Positions 40,679 through 48,675 of a stretch of DNA of 64,000 bases are shown here, in pieces. Origin of the DNA: Bacilli bacterium (GTDB taxonomy: Bacteria > Bacillota_I > Bacilli_A > RF39 > UBA660). The number at the start of each line of letters is the position of its first letter. The stretch's first letter is position 1. The notes below the pieces were generated by a model. The model worked only from the letters and a program-made list of their open reading frames with translations, had not been told where the DNA came from and did no database searches. The position numbers were made by a program, and so were the translations under genes. The stretch is from positions 389,013 to 453,012 of the forward strand of contig JAFQCG010000001.1 of assembly GCA_017416535.1 (NCBI GenBank). Direction: 5' to 3'.

Positions 40679-40712
40679 ATTTAATTTTAACATATACTAG
40701 ATAATTATTCAA

Positions 40713-41261
40713 TTAGCTAGCTTTTTTATTTTGTTTTGTTTTTAATAACTCTTTTGCTTTGTCTTCTACTTTTGTTTGTTCTCCATTAAATGCAAGTTCA
40801 TTCTTTAAGTAGAACATATTATTTATTGCTGAAACATATTGATCTAAATAGCCATTTTCAGTTAATTCTTCGTAGAAGGAAAGTATGTCATTATATGATG
40901 ATTTTTTTCTTGGAACATCAAATGTTATGGAACCGCCAATTACATCACCATCATACCATCTTCCACATTCTTCACCAAAATATTCTTTTGATGATTTTTC
41001 TTTTACTATAGTAAATTGTCTTCCAGTTAGAATTTCTTTACCATTACTTTTACAGCATGGGCATGTAGGTAAAGCAAATACTATTTTTTGATATTGTTCA
41101 GGTACTTGTTCTGCTTCAAAAAATGTTTTTGCAGATGTTGAGTCATATGGAACATATTCATTCCAAAAGTCATTAAAACCTGATACTCTTTGGTGTTTTC
41201 TTAAAGTAACTACTATTTCATTTGCAGGTACTATTAAATATTTTCGTCTTTGATCTTTCAT
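40713..41261 (-). CDS. unrecognised protein with CPCC motif
   Basis: A 182-residue soluble protein. It has a central CPCCKSNGKEILTGRQF segment and a Cys in FGEECGRWYDGD, which may bind a metal. An acidic/aromatic helical C-terminal half ends in a Lys-rich tail. No family is recognised. AGGAGGTTAT precedes the ATG. It starts 32 bases after the FNR-like regulator stop on the same strand, so it is probably the second gene of that operon and may act in the same low-oxygen response. It converges on the toxin units with no clear terminator between. Confidence 0.6.
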   Translation of the reverse strand: MKDQRRKYLIVPANEIVVTLRKHQRVSGFNDFWNEYVPYDSTSAKTFFEAEQVPEQYQKIVFALPTCPCCKSNGKEILTGRQFTIVKEKSSKEYFGEECGRWYDGDVIGGSITFDVPRKKSSYNDILSFYEELTENGYLDQYVSAINNMFYLKNELAFNGEQTKVEDKAKELLKTKQNKKAS

Positions 41262-41293
41262 GATAACCTCCTGATAAATAAATTATAACATAG

Positions 41294-41920
41294 TTATATA
41301 TATAATTTTATTATTCTTCCTTCTTTTTTAATTAGTTTTTCATTTTCCATTTTATTTAACTCTCTCATTAAATTACTTCTGTCAACTGCGATATATTCAG
41401 CAATTGCTTTATAAGATGTTGTTACTTTAAAAATGTTATCTTTATTTGCACGTCTTTTTAAGAAGAAAATTAGTTTTTCTCTTACTGAACGTTTTGATAA
41501 AAGTTCAATTTTTTCATTTTGTTGGCGATTGTCTTCTATTAATAATTCAAATAGTTGGATTACTAAATTAGTGTGGAAAGGACAATTGAGATGACAGTTT
41601 TTTAATGTTGAATAATAATCGATGAATGTTACTTCTGTATATTCGTTACTTATTATATATATTTCATCTTCTGAATTTTGAAAGAATAGATTTGAAAAAA
41701 TATCATTTTCTTTTAGTTCTCTCATTATAATTGTATTTCCGTCAATATCGGTTTTTATAATAAATGCTTTACCATAAGTAATAAAACCGATTCTTTTTTT
41801 GATAGGTGTATAACTAAGGATTAATTCTTTATTTGTATATTGTTTTGTGGTTACGTTTACACACTTTGACAGATTTTTTCTAAATTGTAAAAGTCGTTCA
41901 TTTATAGTATTTCCAACCAT
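41294..41920 (-). CDS. Crp/Fnr-family transcription regulator
   Basis: A 208-residue regulator with an N-terminal cyclic-nucleotide-binding-type beta barrel and a C-terminal winged helix (SYKAIAEYIAVDRSNLMRELNKMENEKLIKKEG). The sensor part has a Cys pair in LKNCHLNCPFH, a possible redox or metal site, but not the classical FNR four-Cys cluster. GGAGGTG supports the ATG at 41920; a longer reading to 41980 is unsupported. It is transcribed away from the anaerobic RNR genes, with a palindrome in the shared promoter, suggesting it controls them and itself. Confidence 0.86.
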   Translation of the reverse strand: MVGNTINERLLQFRKNLSKCVNVTTKQYTNKELILSYTPIKKRIGFITYGKAFIIKTDIDGNTIIMRELKENDIFSNLFFQNSEDEIYIISNEYTEVTFIDYYSTLKNCHLNCPFHTNLVIQLFELLIEDNRQQNEKIELLSKRSVREKLIFFLKRRANKDNIFKVTTSYKAIAEYIAVDRSNLMRELNKMENEKLIKKEGRIIKLYI

Positions 41921-41942
41921 ATTTACACCTCCGTTAGAAAAT

Positions 41943-41978
41943 ATTATAACAAGTTTTGTTTTTAGTTGCAAATGCAAC
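41943..41978 (-). promoter_or_regulatory. promoter and palindromic operator of the Crp/Fnr gene
   Basis: On the minus strand, -35 TTGCAA and extended -10 TGTTATAAT are separated by 17 bases. The -35 lies inside the palindrome GTTGCAAATGCAAC (41965-41978), a likely Crp/Fnr-type operator. It also lies 54 bases upstream of the nrdD start on the other strand, so both directions could be controlled. Binding is inferred. Confidence 0.62.
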
Positions 41979-42031
41979 ATTTAAATAAATAAAAAGTAGA
42001 GTAAAATGTGAAGTATAGCGGAGGTGAAAAG

Positions 42032-44182
42032 ATGGGGAGAAGTAAGAAGGAATTAAAGAAAATCATGATTATTAAGAGAAATGGTAATCTTGAAGAATTT
42101 GATCCTGAACGTGTTAAAGCAGCTTGTATCTCTAGTGCCGAAAGAGTTATGGTTGATTTAACAGATGTAGCTTTGGAGAAGATTGTAAAGTTAGTTCGTG
42201 AATTATTAGAAACGCAAACTACTAATCCAACAGTTGAGCAAGTACATAGTTGTTGTGAAGCTGCTCTTGAAAGAGTTAATCCATTAGTTGCTAAAAGTTA
42301 TCGTGAGTATAGAGACTATAAGAGGGAGATAGTTCATATACTTGATAAAGTTTATAAGAAGGCACAAGTTATTACATATATTGGTGATAAAGATTGTGCA
42401 AATATGGATAGTGCACTTGTTACAACACAAAGATGTTTAATTTATAATAGTTTAAATAAAGAGTTATATAAGAAATTCTTTTTAACAGCAGCAGAGATTG
42501 AAGCTTGTAAAGATGGCTATATTTATATTCATGATATGAGTTTTAGAAGAGATACAATGAATTGTTGTTTATTTGATATGGCTAATGTGTTAAAAGATGG
42601 TTTTGAAATGAGTAATATTTGGTATACGGAACCGAAAGGATTACAAACTGCATTTAATGTTATGGGGGATGTAATTATAAATACGACTGCTATGCAATAT
42701 GGTGGTTTTACTGTAGCTGAAGTTGATACTGTTTTAAAGAAATATGCAAAGTTATCTTATGATAAGTACTATGAAGAGTATTTAGAAATTAAAGGAAAAG
42801 AGTATATAGATGAGGCAAAAGAATATGCTTGGAAAAAAACTGTTCGTGAGTGTGAACAAGGATACCAAGGCATTGAATATAAATTAAATACTGTAAGTTC
42901 TAGTAGAGGAGATTATCCATTTGTAACATTTACTTTTGGTGTGGATGAAGATGAATTTGCAGTTATGATTACTAAGATTATGTTAGATGTACATAGAGAA
43001 GGTCAAGGAAAGAAAGGATTTAAGAAACCTACTTTATTTCCAAAACTTGTATTTTTATATGATAAGGATAAACATGGTGAAGGTAAAGTATTAAGAGATA
43101 GTTTTGTTACGGCTATTAAATGTAGTGAAAAGACAATGTATCCTGATTATTTGTCATTAAGTGGAGAAGGTTATGTTCCAGAAATGTATAAGAAATATGG
43201 AAGAATAGTTAGTCCAATGGGATGTAGAGCATTCTTAAGCCCTTGGTTTGAAAGAGGTGGAATGGAACCTTTCGATAAAGATGATAAACCTGTATTTATT
43301 GGAAGATTTAATATAGGAGCAATATCACTTCATTTACCAATGATTCTTGCTAAAGCAAGAGAAGAACAAAAAGATTTTTATGAAGTATTAGATTATTATT
43401 TACAAATGATTCGTAAGATTCATATTAGAACATATAAATATTTAGCTAAGAGAAAAGCTTCTACTAATCCGCTTGCTTATTGTCAAGGAGGATTTTATGG
43501 AGGAAATCTTAAACCAGAAGAATCAATTGAATCAGTTATGAAATCTTGTACTGCATCATATGGAATTACGGCATTAAATGAATTGCAAGTTTTATATAAT
43601 GGGAAGAGTATTGTCGAAGATGGAGAGTTTGCTTTAGAGGTTTTAAAATATATTAATGATAAGACTTTAGAATATAAGAAAGAAGATAATATTTTATATG
43701 CAATATATGGGACACCTGCTGAAAGTTTATGTGGCCTTCAAATAAAACAATTCAGAAAGAAATATGGTGTTATTGAAGGTGTAAGTTCTAGAGAATATGT
43801 TTCTAATAGTTTCCATTGTGGAGTATGGGAAGATATTACTGGAATTGAAAAACAAGATTTGGAAGAAAGATTCTGGGAACTTTGTAAAGGTGGAAGAATC
43901 CAATATGTTAGATATAATTTGAGTTATAATCGTAAAGCAATGCTTACATATATAGAAAGAGCTATGGAAAAAGGATTCTATGAAGGAGTTAATTTATCTT
44001 TGGCTTATTGTAATAACTGTGGTCATGAAGAGCTAGAAATGGATACTTGTCCAAAATGTGGTAGTAGTGATTTGACTAAGATTGATCGTATGAATGGATA
44101 TTTATCTTTCTCAAGAGTTCATGGAGATACTATGTTGGGTGCTGCTAAAATGAAGGAAATATCCGAAAGGAAATCTATGTAA
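42032..44182 (+). CDS. nrdD: anaerobic ribonucleoside-triphosphate reductase, first copy
   Basis: A 716-residue class III reductase. An N-terminal ATP-cone (MIIKRNGNLEEFDPERVKAA) is followed by the glycyl-radical barrel with TRIPLE-like HIRTYKYLAKRKASTNPL. A zinc-ribbon (CNNCG...CPKCG) and a C-terminal radical loop DRMNGYLSFSRVHG carry the Gly. It reduces NTPs to dNTPs without oxygen after activation by NrdG. GCGGAGGTG supports ATG 42032; the upstream GTG at 42008 is unlikely. NrdG follows at once. Its C terminus differs from the classical RVTGYL...RVKH form, which is found instead in the separate ORF at 47859. Confidence 0.93.
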   Translation: MGRSKKELKKIMIIKRNGNLEEFDPERVKAACISSAERVMVDLTDVALEKIVKLVRELLETQTTNPTVEQVHSCCEAALERVNPLVAKSYREYRDYKREIVHILDKVYKKAQVITYIGDKDCANMDSALVTTQRCLIYNSLNKELYKKFFLTAAEIEACKDGYIYIHDMSFRRDTMNCCLFDMANVLKDGFEMSNIWYTEPKGLQTAFNVMGDVIINTTAMQYGGFTVAEVDTVLKKYAKLSYDKYYEEYLEIKGKEYIDEAKEYAWKKTVRECEQGYQGIEYKLNTVSSSRGDYPFVTFTFGVDEDEFAVMITKIMLDVHREGQGKKGFKKPTLFPKLVFLYDKDKHGEGKVLRDSFVTAIKCSEKTMYPDYLSLSGEGYVPEMYKKYGRIVSPMGCRAFLSPWFERGGMEPFDKDDKPVFIGRFNIGAISLHLPMILAKAREEQKDFYEVLDYYLQMIRKIHIRTYKYLAKRKASTNPLAYCQGGFYGGNLKPEESIESVMKSCTASYGITALNELQVLYNGKSIVEDGEFALEVLKYINDKTLEYKKEDNILYAIYGTPAESLCGLQIKQFRKKYGVIEGVSSREYVSNSFHCGVWEDITGIEKQDLEERFWELCKGGRIQYVRYNLSYNRKAMLTYIERAMEKGFYEGVNLSLAYCNNCGHEELEMDTCPKCGSSDLTKIDRMNGYLSFSRVHGDTMLGAAKMKEISERKSM

Positions 44183-44725
44183 ATGAAATATCATAATATA
44201 ACAAAAGCAGATATGCTTAATGGGGAAGGACTAAGAGTTGTTCTTTGGACAAGTGGATGTAGTCATAATTGTCCTGGTTGTCATAATGCAATTACTTGGA
44301 ATAAAGATAATGGTCTTTTGTTTGATGATGCTGCTAAAGAGGAAATATTTTGTGAACTAGAGAAAGATTGGTGTAGTGGTCTTACTTTATCAGGAGGAGA
44401 TCCACTATTTCCTGAGAGTAGAGAGACTATTGCTGAATTAGTTAAAGAAGTAAAGGAAAAATATCCTAATAAAACTATTTGGTGTTATACGGGATTTATT
44501 TGGGAAGAATTAATTCCGCAAATGGAGAAAGATAAAAATTTAGAAACTATTATTAATAATATTGATGTTTTGTTAGATGGTAAGTTTGTTTTAAGACTTG
44601 CATTAGAAAAATTACAATATGTTGGTAGTAGTAATCAGAATATTATTGATGTTAAAAAGAGTTTAGAAAGTGATAAGAAAATATTATATATAGATAATAA
44701 TAAATGGTTAGAGGGAGAAGAATAA
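44183..44725 (+). CDS. nrdG: NrdG radical SAM activase, first copy
   Basis: A 180-residue anaerobic RNR activating enzyme. The iron-sulfur motif is SGCSHNCPGCHN (CxxxCxxC), with LTLSGGDPLF as the SAM-binding GGE-like motif and WCYTGFIWEEL. It uses SAM to place the radical on the Gly of NrdD. The ATG follows the nrdD stop with no gap, so translation is coupled. Its TAATG end overlaps the dUTPase start by one base. The order nrdD-nrdG-dut makes a nucleotide operon. Confidence 0.95.
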   Translation: MKYHNITKADMLNGEGLRVVLWTSGCSHNCPGCHNAITWNKDNGLLFDDAAKEEIFCELEKDWCSGLTLSGGDPLFPESRETIAELVKEVKEKYPNKTIWCYTGFIWEELIPQMEKDKNLETIINNIDVLLDGKFVLRLALEKLQYVGSSNQNIIDVKKSLESDKKILYIDNNKWLEGEE

Positions 44726-45186
44726 TGAAAACACGTGGATTTGAAATTGCTAAAGGATGGGAAGATAAGGGGATTAATTTACCTGTTAGAAAGACTGCAC
44801 GTTCTGCTGGATATGATGTAGAAGCTGCAGAAGATATAATTATACCTATGTTTACTCCAGGGTGTAAGCCAACACTTATTCCTACAGGATTAAAAGCGTA
44901 TTGTATGGATGATGAATGTTATTTACTATTAAATCGTAGTAGTGGACCTAAAAAAGGATTTATACTTGCAAATAGTGTAGGATTAATAGATGCAGACTAT
45001 TATGAAAATGAAAATAATGATGGACATTTTTACTTCGCATATTTTAATTGTAGTGACCATGATATTTATGTTAAAAAAGGTGATGTTATAGGGCAAGTTG
45101 TTTTCCAAAAATATTTGGTTGTAGACAACGATACTGCAACAGGAACTCGTACTGGTGGGTTCGGTTCGACAGATGATAAAAAATAG
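44725..45186 (+). CDS. dut: dUTP diphosphatase
   Basis: A 153-residue trimeric-type dUTPase. The five motifs are visible: SAGYDVEA (1), RSSGPKKG (2), GLIDADYYENEN (3, with the Tyr that rejects ribose), YVKKGDVIGQVVF (4) and TGTRTGGFGSTD (5). It cleaves dUTP to dUMP, limiting uracil in DNA and feeding dTMP synthesis. AGAGGGAGAAG supports ATG 44725, overlapping the nrdG stop; a longer reading from 44704 is inside nrdG. A dCTP deaminase is less likely given motif 3. Confidence 0.88.
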   Translation: MKTRGFEIAKGWEDKGINLPVRKTARSAGYDVEAAEDIIIPMFTPGCKPTLIPTGLKAYCMDDECYLLLNRSSGPKKGFILANSVGLIDADYYENENNDGHFYFAYFNCSDHDIYVKKGDVIGQVVFQKYLVVDNDTATGTRTGGFGSTDDKK

Positions 45187-45509
45187 AAAAAATTAAAAAA
45201 ATAAAAAAATGGATTTTTGGATTTTTTGAAAAAAATCAAAAATGTAAACTAGTGATTTGTTGAAAAATAAAGGAATTTTGTTAATAACAAAATGTAAAAA
45301 TTTAAAAAATAGAAAAAATCTTTTTTCTTAATTGTATAATTTTGTCAATTGTCGTAAATCGAACAAAAATAATTTTTTTACGTTTTCCTTATATATCAAC
45401 GAAAAGAAGAAAAGGGATAAAAAAATAGTAATTTTAGTAGTTGTAAAAGTAAAAAATTAACTTTAAAATGAAATTAGAAAAGTTAAAGAAATTATGTGAG
45501 GTAGAAGTT
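45187..45509 (+). promoter_or_regulatory. leader region of the second nrdD
   Basis: A 323-base, extremely AT-rich gap without a gene. It holds GATTTTTT/AAAAAAATC near 45219-45237, which could end the dut transcript. A near-perfect inverted repeat ATTTTGTT-AAT-AACAAAAT at 45275-45293 resembles Rex- or Fnr-type operators. A GAAAAAA/TTTTTTC hairpin lies at 45312-45327, and a TATAAT at 45335-45340 has no good -35. The long distance from TATAAT to the start (about 170 bases) suggests regulation in the leader. Confidence 0.45.
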
Positions 45510-47825
45510 ATGAATGAAGTAGTTGATAAGTTAGAAAACTTAACAGTAATTAAAAGAAATGGTAAAAAGGTTAGTTTTGATGAAACAAAAATAGCTTTAT
45601 CTATAAAAAAAGGGTTCGATAGTGTTGAAGTAGATGTTGATGATGATGATAAAGAAAGAAAGTACACTACTAAGGATGTACAAAAAGTTTATCAAGCAGT
45701 TCTAAAGAGACTTGAAAAAATTTCGAAAGAAACAGATAAAATTAAAATTGAAGAAATTCAAGATTTAATAGAAGAAGAATTATCTAAAAAAGGATATGAA
45801 GATGTTTATAAGTCATTTTCTGAATATAGAGAAAGAAGAAATCAATCTCGTCAATTATTCTTTGAAGATAAGAAAACACATAAGTTTTTAAAATCATTAG
45901 AAAACTTAGGTTTAAAATCAGCTAATGAAGAAGATGCTAAGAGAGAAAATGCAAATATCGATGGAAATAGTCCAATGGGAACAATGTTACAATATGGAGC
46001 TACAGTTTCTAAAGAATTTGCTAAAGCATATTTAATGAAACCAGAATATGCAACAATGCATGATAATGGAACAATTCATATTCATGATATGGACTTCCTA
46101 GCAATGGGAACTACAACTTGTTGTCAAATTAATCTTGAAAGATTATTCAAAAATGGATTTGATACAGGACATGGGTATGTAAGACCTCCACAAGATATTT
46201 CAACATATGGTTCACTTGCTGCTATTGTTGTTCAAGCAAACCAAAATGACCAACATGGTGGACAAGCTATTCCAGCACTTGATTATTATTTGGCTCCTGG
46301 GGTTTTAAAAACATTTAAGAAACAATTTAAACAAACAATTTATGATTTCTTAGATCTAGATGGATTTTTACCAGTAGTTAATGTAGATAGAATTATTCGT
46401 GAAATTGATAAATTAGAATCAATTGAAGTAAATGTAGAAGAATTTACAGATTATCAAAAGGGTTCAGAAAGAATTCAAGAAATTTTTGTTAAAGGATATG
46501 AAAAAGCTTTACAAAAGACAGATAGAGCAACACAACAAACTATGGAAGCATTTATTCATAACTTAAATACAATGCATTCAAGAGCTGGTGCTCAAGTACC
46601 ATTCTCATCAGTAAACTTTGGTACTGATACTTCTCCAGAAGGAAGAATGGTAATTAAGAACTTCTTACTTGCAACTGATAGAGGACTTGGAAATGGTGAA
46701 ACACCAATCTTCCCAGTATCAATCTTTAAGGTAAAAGAAGGAGTTAACTATAATAAAGAGGATAAAAACTATGATTTATTTAGATTAGCGTGTGAAGTTT
46801 CTGCTAAGAGACTTTTCCCTAACTTTGCATTTGTAGATGCTCCATTTAACTTAGCTTTCTATAAAGAAGGAGATGTTAATACAGAAGTATCTTACATGGG
46901 ATGTCGTACAAGAGTTGTTGCAGATGTTACTTCTCCGGATAATCAAGTAGTTACTGGAAGAGGAAACTTATCATTTACAACAATCAACTTACCAAGACTT
47001 GGAATTAAATATGGTATTGCTTTAGGTGAAAGAGATAAAGCAGATATGAAAGGATTCTATGAAGAACTTGGTGAAATAATGGATAAGGTTCGTGACCAAT
47101 TACTAGAGAGATTTGAAGTTCAATGTAATAAACGTTGTTATAACTTCCCATTCTTACTAGGACAAGGTGTATGGACTAATGGTGAAAAATTAAAACCAAC
47201 TGATAGATTAAGAAAAGTTTGGAAACATGGTTCATTATCAACTGGATTTATCGGATTAGCTGAATGTTTAAAAGCTTTAACTGGTAAACATCATGGAGAA
47301 GATCCTAAGAGTCAAAAATTAGGAATTGAAATTATTAAATTCATGAGAGACAGATGTGATGAAAATGCTAAGAAATATAACTTAAACTTTACATGTTTAG
47401 CTACACCAGCTGAAGGATTATCTGGTAGATTTACAAATATTGATAGAGCTATTTATGGAAAGATTAAGGGTGTTACAGATAGAGAATACTATACAAACTC
47501 ATTCCATGTACCTGTTTACTATAACATTAGTATTAGTGACAAGTTACATACTGAAGCACCATATCATGATTTCACAAATGGTGGACATATTTCTTATATC
47601 GAAGTTGATGGAGATGTTGCTGCTAACGTTGATGCTTTCGAAAGTATTATTAGAACAATGAAGGAAGCAGGAATTGGTTATGGAGCAGTTAACCATCCAG
47701 TAGATAGAGACCCAGTTTGTGGATATGTTGGAGTTATCAATGATGTATGTCCTGGATGTGGACGTAAAGAGTTTGAAGGAGTTCCAATGGAGAAAATTAC
47801 AGCACCTGAGTGTTGTGGTAGATAA
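45510..47825 (+). CDS. nrdD: anaerobic ribonucleoside-triphosphate reductase, second copy, core without radical domain
   Basis: A 771-residue class III reductase core. The ATP-cone (VIKRNGKKVSFDETKIALSI) is followed by the long barrel with MGTTTCCQINLERLF, IVVQANQNDQHGGQAIPALD, VPFSSVNFGTDTSPEGRM and SYMGCRTRV, then a zinc-ribbon region (CGYVGVINDVCPGCG). It stops after ITAPECCGR, so the Gly-radical RVTGYL segment is absent. That segment is the next ORF, in the same frame, after 33 bases. GTGAGGTAG supports ATG 45510; an upstream ATG at 45468 lacks a ribosome site. It is distant in sequence from the first copy. Confidence 0.93.
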   Translation: MNEVVDKLENLTVIKRNGKKVSFDETKIALSIKKGFDSVEVDVDDDDKERKYTTKDVQKVYQAVLKRLEKISKETDKIKIEEIQDLIEEELSKKGYEDVYKSFSEYRERRNQSRQLFFEDKKTHKFLKSLENLGLKSANEEDAKRENANIDGNSPMGTMLQYGATVSKEFAKAYLMKPEYATMHDNGTIHIHDMDFLAMGTTTCCQINLERLFKNGFDTGHGYVRPPQDISTYGSLAAIVVQANQNDQHGGQAIPALDYYLAPGVLKTFKKQFKQTIYDFLDLDGFLPVVNVDRIIREIDKLESIEVNVEEFTDYQKGSERIQEIFVKGYEKALQKTDRATQQTMEAFIHNLNTMHSRAGAQVPFSSVNFGTDTSPEGRMVIKNFLLATDRGLGNGETPIFPVSIFKVKEGVNYNKEDKNYDLFRLACEVSAKRLFPNFAFVDAPFNLAFYKEGDVNTEVSYMGCRTRVVADVTSPDNQVVTGRGNLSFTTINLPRLGIKYGIALGERDKADMKGFYEELGEIMDKVRDQLLERFEVQCNKRCYNFPFLLGQGVWTNGEKLKPTDRLRKVWKHGSLSTGFIGLAECLKALTGKHHGEDPKSQKLGIEIIKFMRDRCDENAKKYNLNFTCLATPAEGLSGRFTNIDRAIYGKIKGVTDREYYTNSFHVPVYYNISISDKLHTEAPYHDFTNGGHISYIEVDGDVAANVDAFESIIRTMKEAGIGYGAVNHPVDRDPVCGYVGVINDVCPGCGRKEFEGVPMEKITAPECCGR

Positions 47826-47858
47826 ATAAAAAAATATTAGAAAAGGGAGAAATAGTTT

Positions 47859-48023
47859 ATGGAAAAAGTAATGGGTGAAGGACAAGGGTTCGAAAGAATA
47901 AGAAGAGTTACAGGATATCTTGCAGGAGATGTATCAAGATTCAATAATGGTAAGAGAGCTGAAGAAAGAGATCGTGTAAAACATAGCGGACATAAAGATT
48001 TATTAAAGAAAAACGCTAAGTAA
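47859..48023 (+). CDS. separate glycyl-radical domain of the second NrdD
   Basis: A 54-residue ORF with AAAAGGGAG upstream. Its sequence is the classical NrdD C terminus: GFERIRRVTGYLAGDVSRFN, then NNGKRAEERDRVKH, with the radical-bearing Gly19 in RVTGYL. The core gene at 45510 lacks this part. The two ORFs are in the same frame, separated by TAA, then TAG, then the new ribosome site and ATG. Its TAATG end overlaps the nrdG start. It probably docks on the core as a separate subunit, similar in principle to GrcA/YfiD for pyruvate formate-lyase. Confidence 0.88.
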   Translation: MEKVMGEGQGFERIRRVTGYLAGDVSRFNNGKRAEERDRVKHSGHKDLLKKNAK

Positions 48024-48571
48024 TGAAAATTAGATTAGCTGCTGATTTACAGCCTGATTCTGTTGTAGATGGTGAGGGAATAAGAACTGTGTTATGGACA
48101 CAGGGATGCCCTCATGCCTGCAAAGGATGTCATAATCCTCAAACACACAGCTTCAAAGATGGGGTTGAAGTTGATGTTGAAGAAGTAATTGAAGCATTAA
48201 GTGAAATAAAACATCAAGATGGATTAACTTTATCGGGAGGAGATCCTGTATGTCAGAGCGAAGCTTGTTATGAGATAAGTAAAGCTGCACATGAAATGGG
48301 ACTAAACGTTTGGTGTTATACAGGTTTTACTTATGAAACAATGCTTCAAAATCCAAAGCATAGAAAACTTTTAGAAGAAATTGATGTCTTAGTAGATGGA
48401 AAATTTATTCTAGAAGAAAAAAGCTATGATTTACATTTTAGAGGTTCTCGTAATCAAAGAATTATTGATGTTCAAAGAAGTTTAAAAGAAGAAAAGGTTG
48501 TGTTAGTTGAGAAGTATGCCGAAGATAAAAAGATTTCTAGCTATGAAAAACCAAGTTATATGTTTATTTAA
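48023..48571 (+). CDS. nrdG: NrdG radical SAM activase, second copy
   Basis: A 182-residue activase. It has DGEGIRTVLWTQGCPHACKG, completing CxxxCxxC in GCPHACKGCHN, then LTLSGGDPV and WCYTGFTYETM. It generates the radical on the Gly now carried by the small ORF just upstream, with which its start overlaps by one base. It differs clearly from the first NrdG (44183), so each reductase has its own activase rather than a recent duplicate. A terminator overlaps its stop. Confidence 0.95.
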   Translation: MKIRLAADLQPDSVVDGEGIRTVLWTQGCPHACKGCHNPQTHSFKDGVEVDVEEVIEALSEIKHQDGLTLSGGDPVCQSEACYEISKAAHEMGLNVWCYTGFTYETMLQNPKHRKLLEEIDVLVDGKFILEEKSYDLHFRGSRNQRIIDVQRSLKEEKVVLVEKYAEDKKISSYEKPSYMFI

Positions 48572-48594
48572 GAAGTCTTAGGGCTTCTTTTTTT
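48570..48594 (+). terminator. terminator after the second RNR operon
   Basis: AAGAAGTC / GGCTTCTT stem with a TTAG loop, then T-run. Confidence 0.85.
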
Positions 48595-48624
48595 GTTTGT
48601 TCGATTGTATCACGAACTTATGTT

Positions 48625-48649
48625 TGATATAATTAACTTAGGTAAGTTA
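48625..48649 (+). promoter_or_regulatory. extended -10 promoter and adjacent palindrome before the Bro-N gene
   Basis: TGATATAAT at 48625-48633 is followed at once by the inverted repeat TAACTT-AGGT-AAGTTA (48634-48649). This covers the expected transcription start, a typical place for a repressor, possibly the Bro-N protein itself. Confidence 0.5.
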
Positions 48650-48675
48650 TTAATTTATATATAAGGAGATGAAAT

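Larger units (their letters stand above)
39850..40700. repeat. three tandem ~290-bp type I toxin-antitoxin-like units
   Basis: The gap between tex and the gene ending at 40713 is filled by three head-to-tail units, with toxin starts 289 and 297 bases apart. Units 1 and 2 are almost identical including their spacers, so they arose by recent tandem duplication; unit 3 is diverged in both peptide and RNA parts. Each unit has a sense -10 (TAATAT), a 5' arm starting GAAGACTTAAT, a toxin ORF, a minus-strand terminator hairpin, a 3' arm ending ATTAAGTCTTC, and a minus-strand extended -10 (TGTTAAAAT). Confidence 0.85.

Noticed and set aside
39850-40700. CRISPR array or MITE
   Set aside because: The three repeats are about 290 bases with no short spacers. 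Each contains a conserved ORF with ribosome site and antisense signals, and terminal repeats alone are explained by mRNA end pairing. No target-site duplication was recognised.
45164-45176. Spo0A box-like TTCGACA in dut
   Set aside because: It lies inside conserved dUTPase motif 5 codons and is far from a promoter.
47823-47861. Sequencing error splitting nrdD
   Set aside because: Two separate in-frame stops, a good new ribosome site and an extra Cys-Cys-containing end on the core argue against a single-base error, although raw reads should be checked.
47544-47885. 113-codon ORF on the minus strand over the end of the second nrdD
   Set aside because: It runs antisense to well-conserved nrdD and radical-domain codons, has low-complexity content and no ribosome site.
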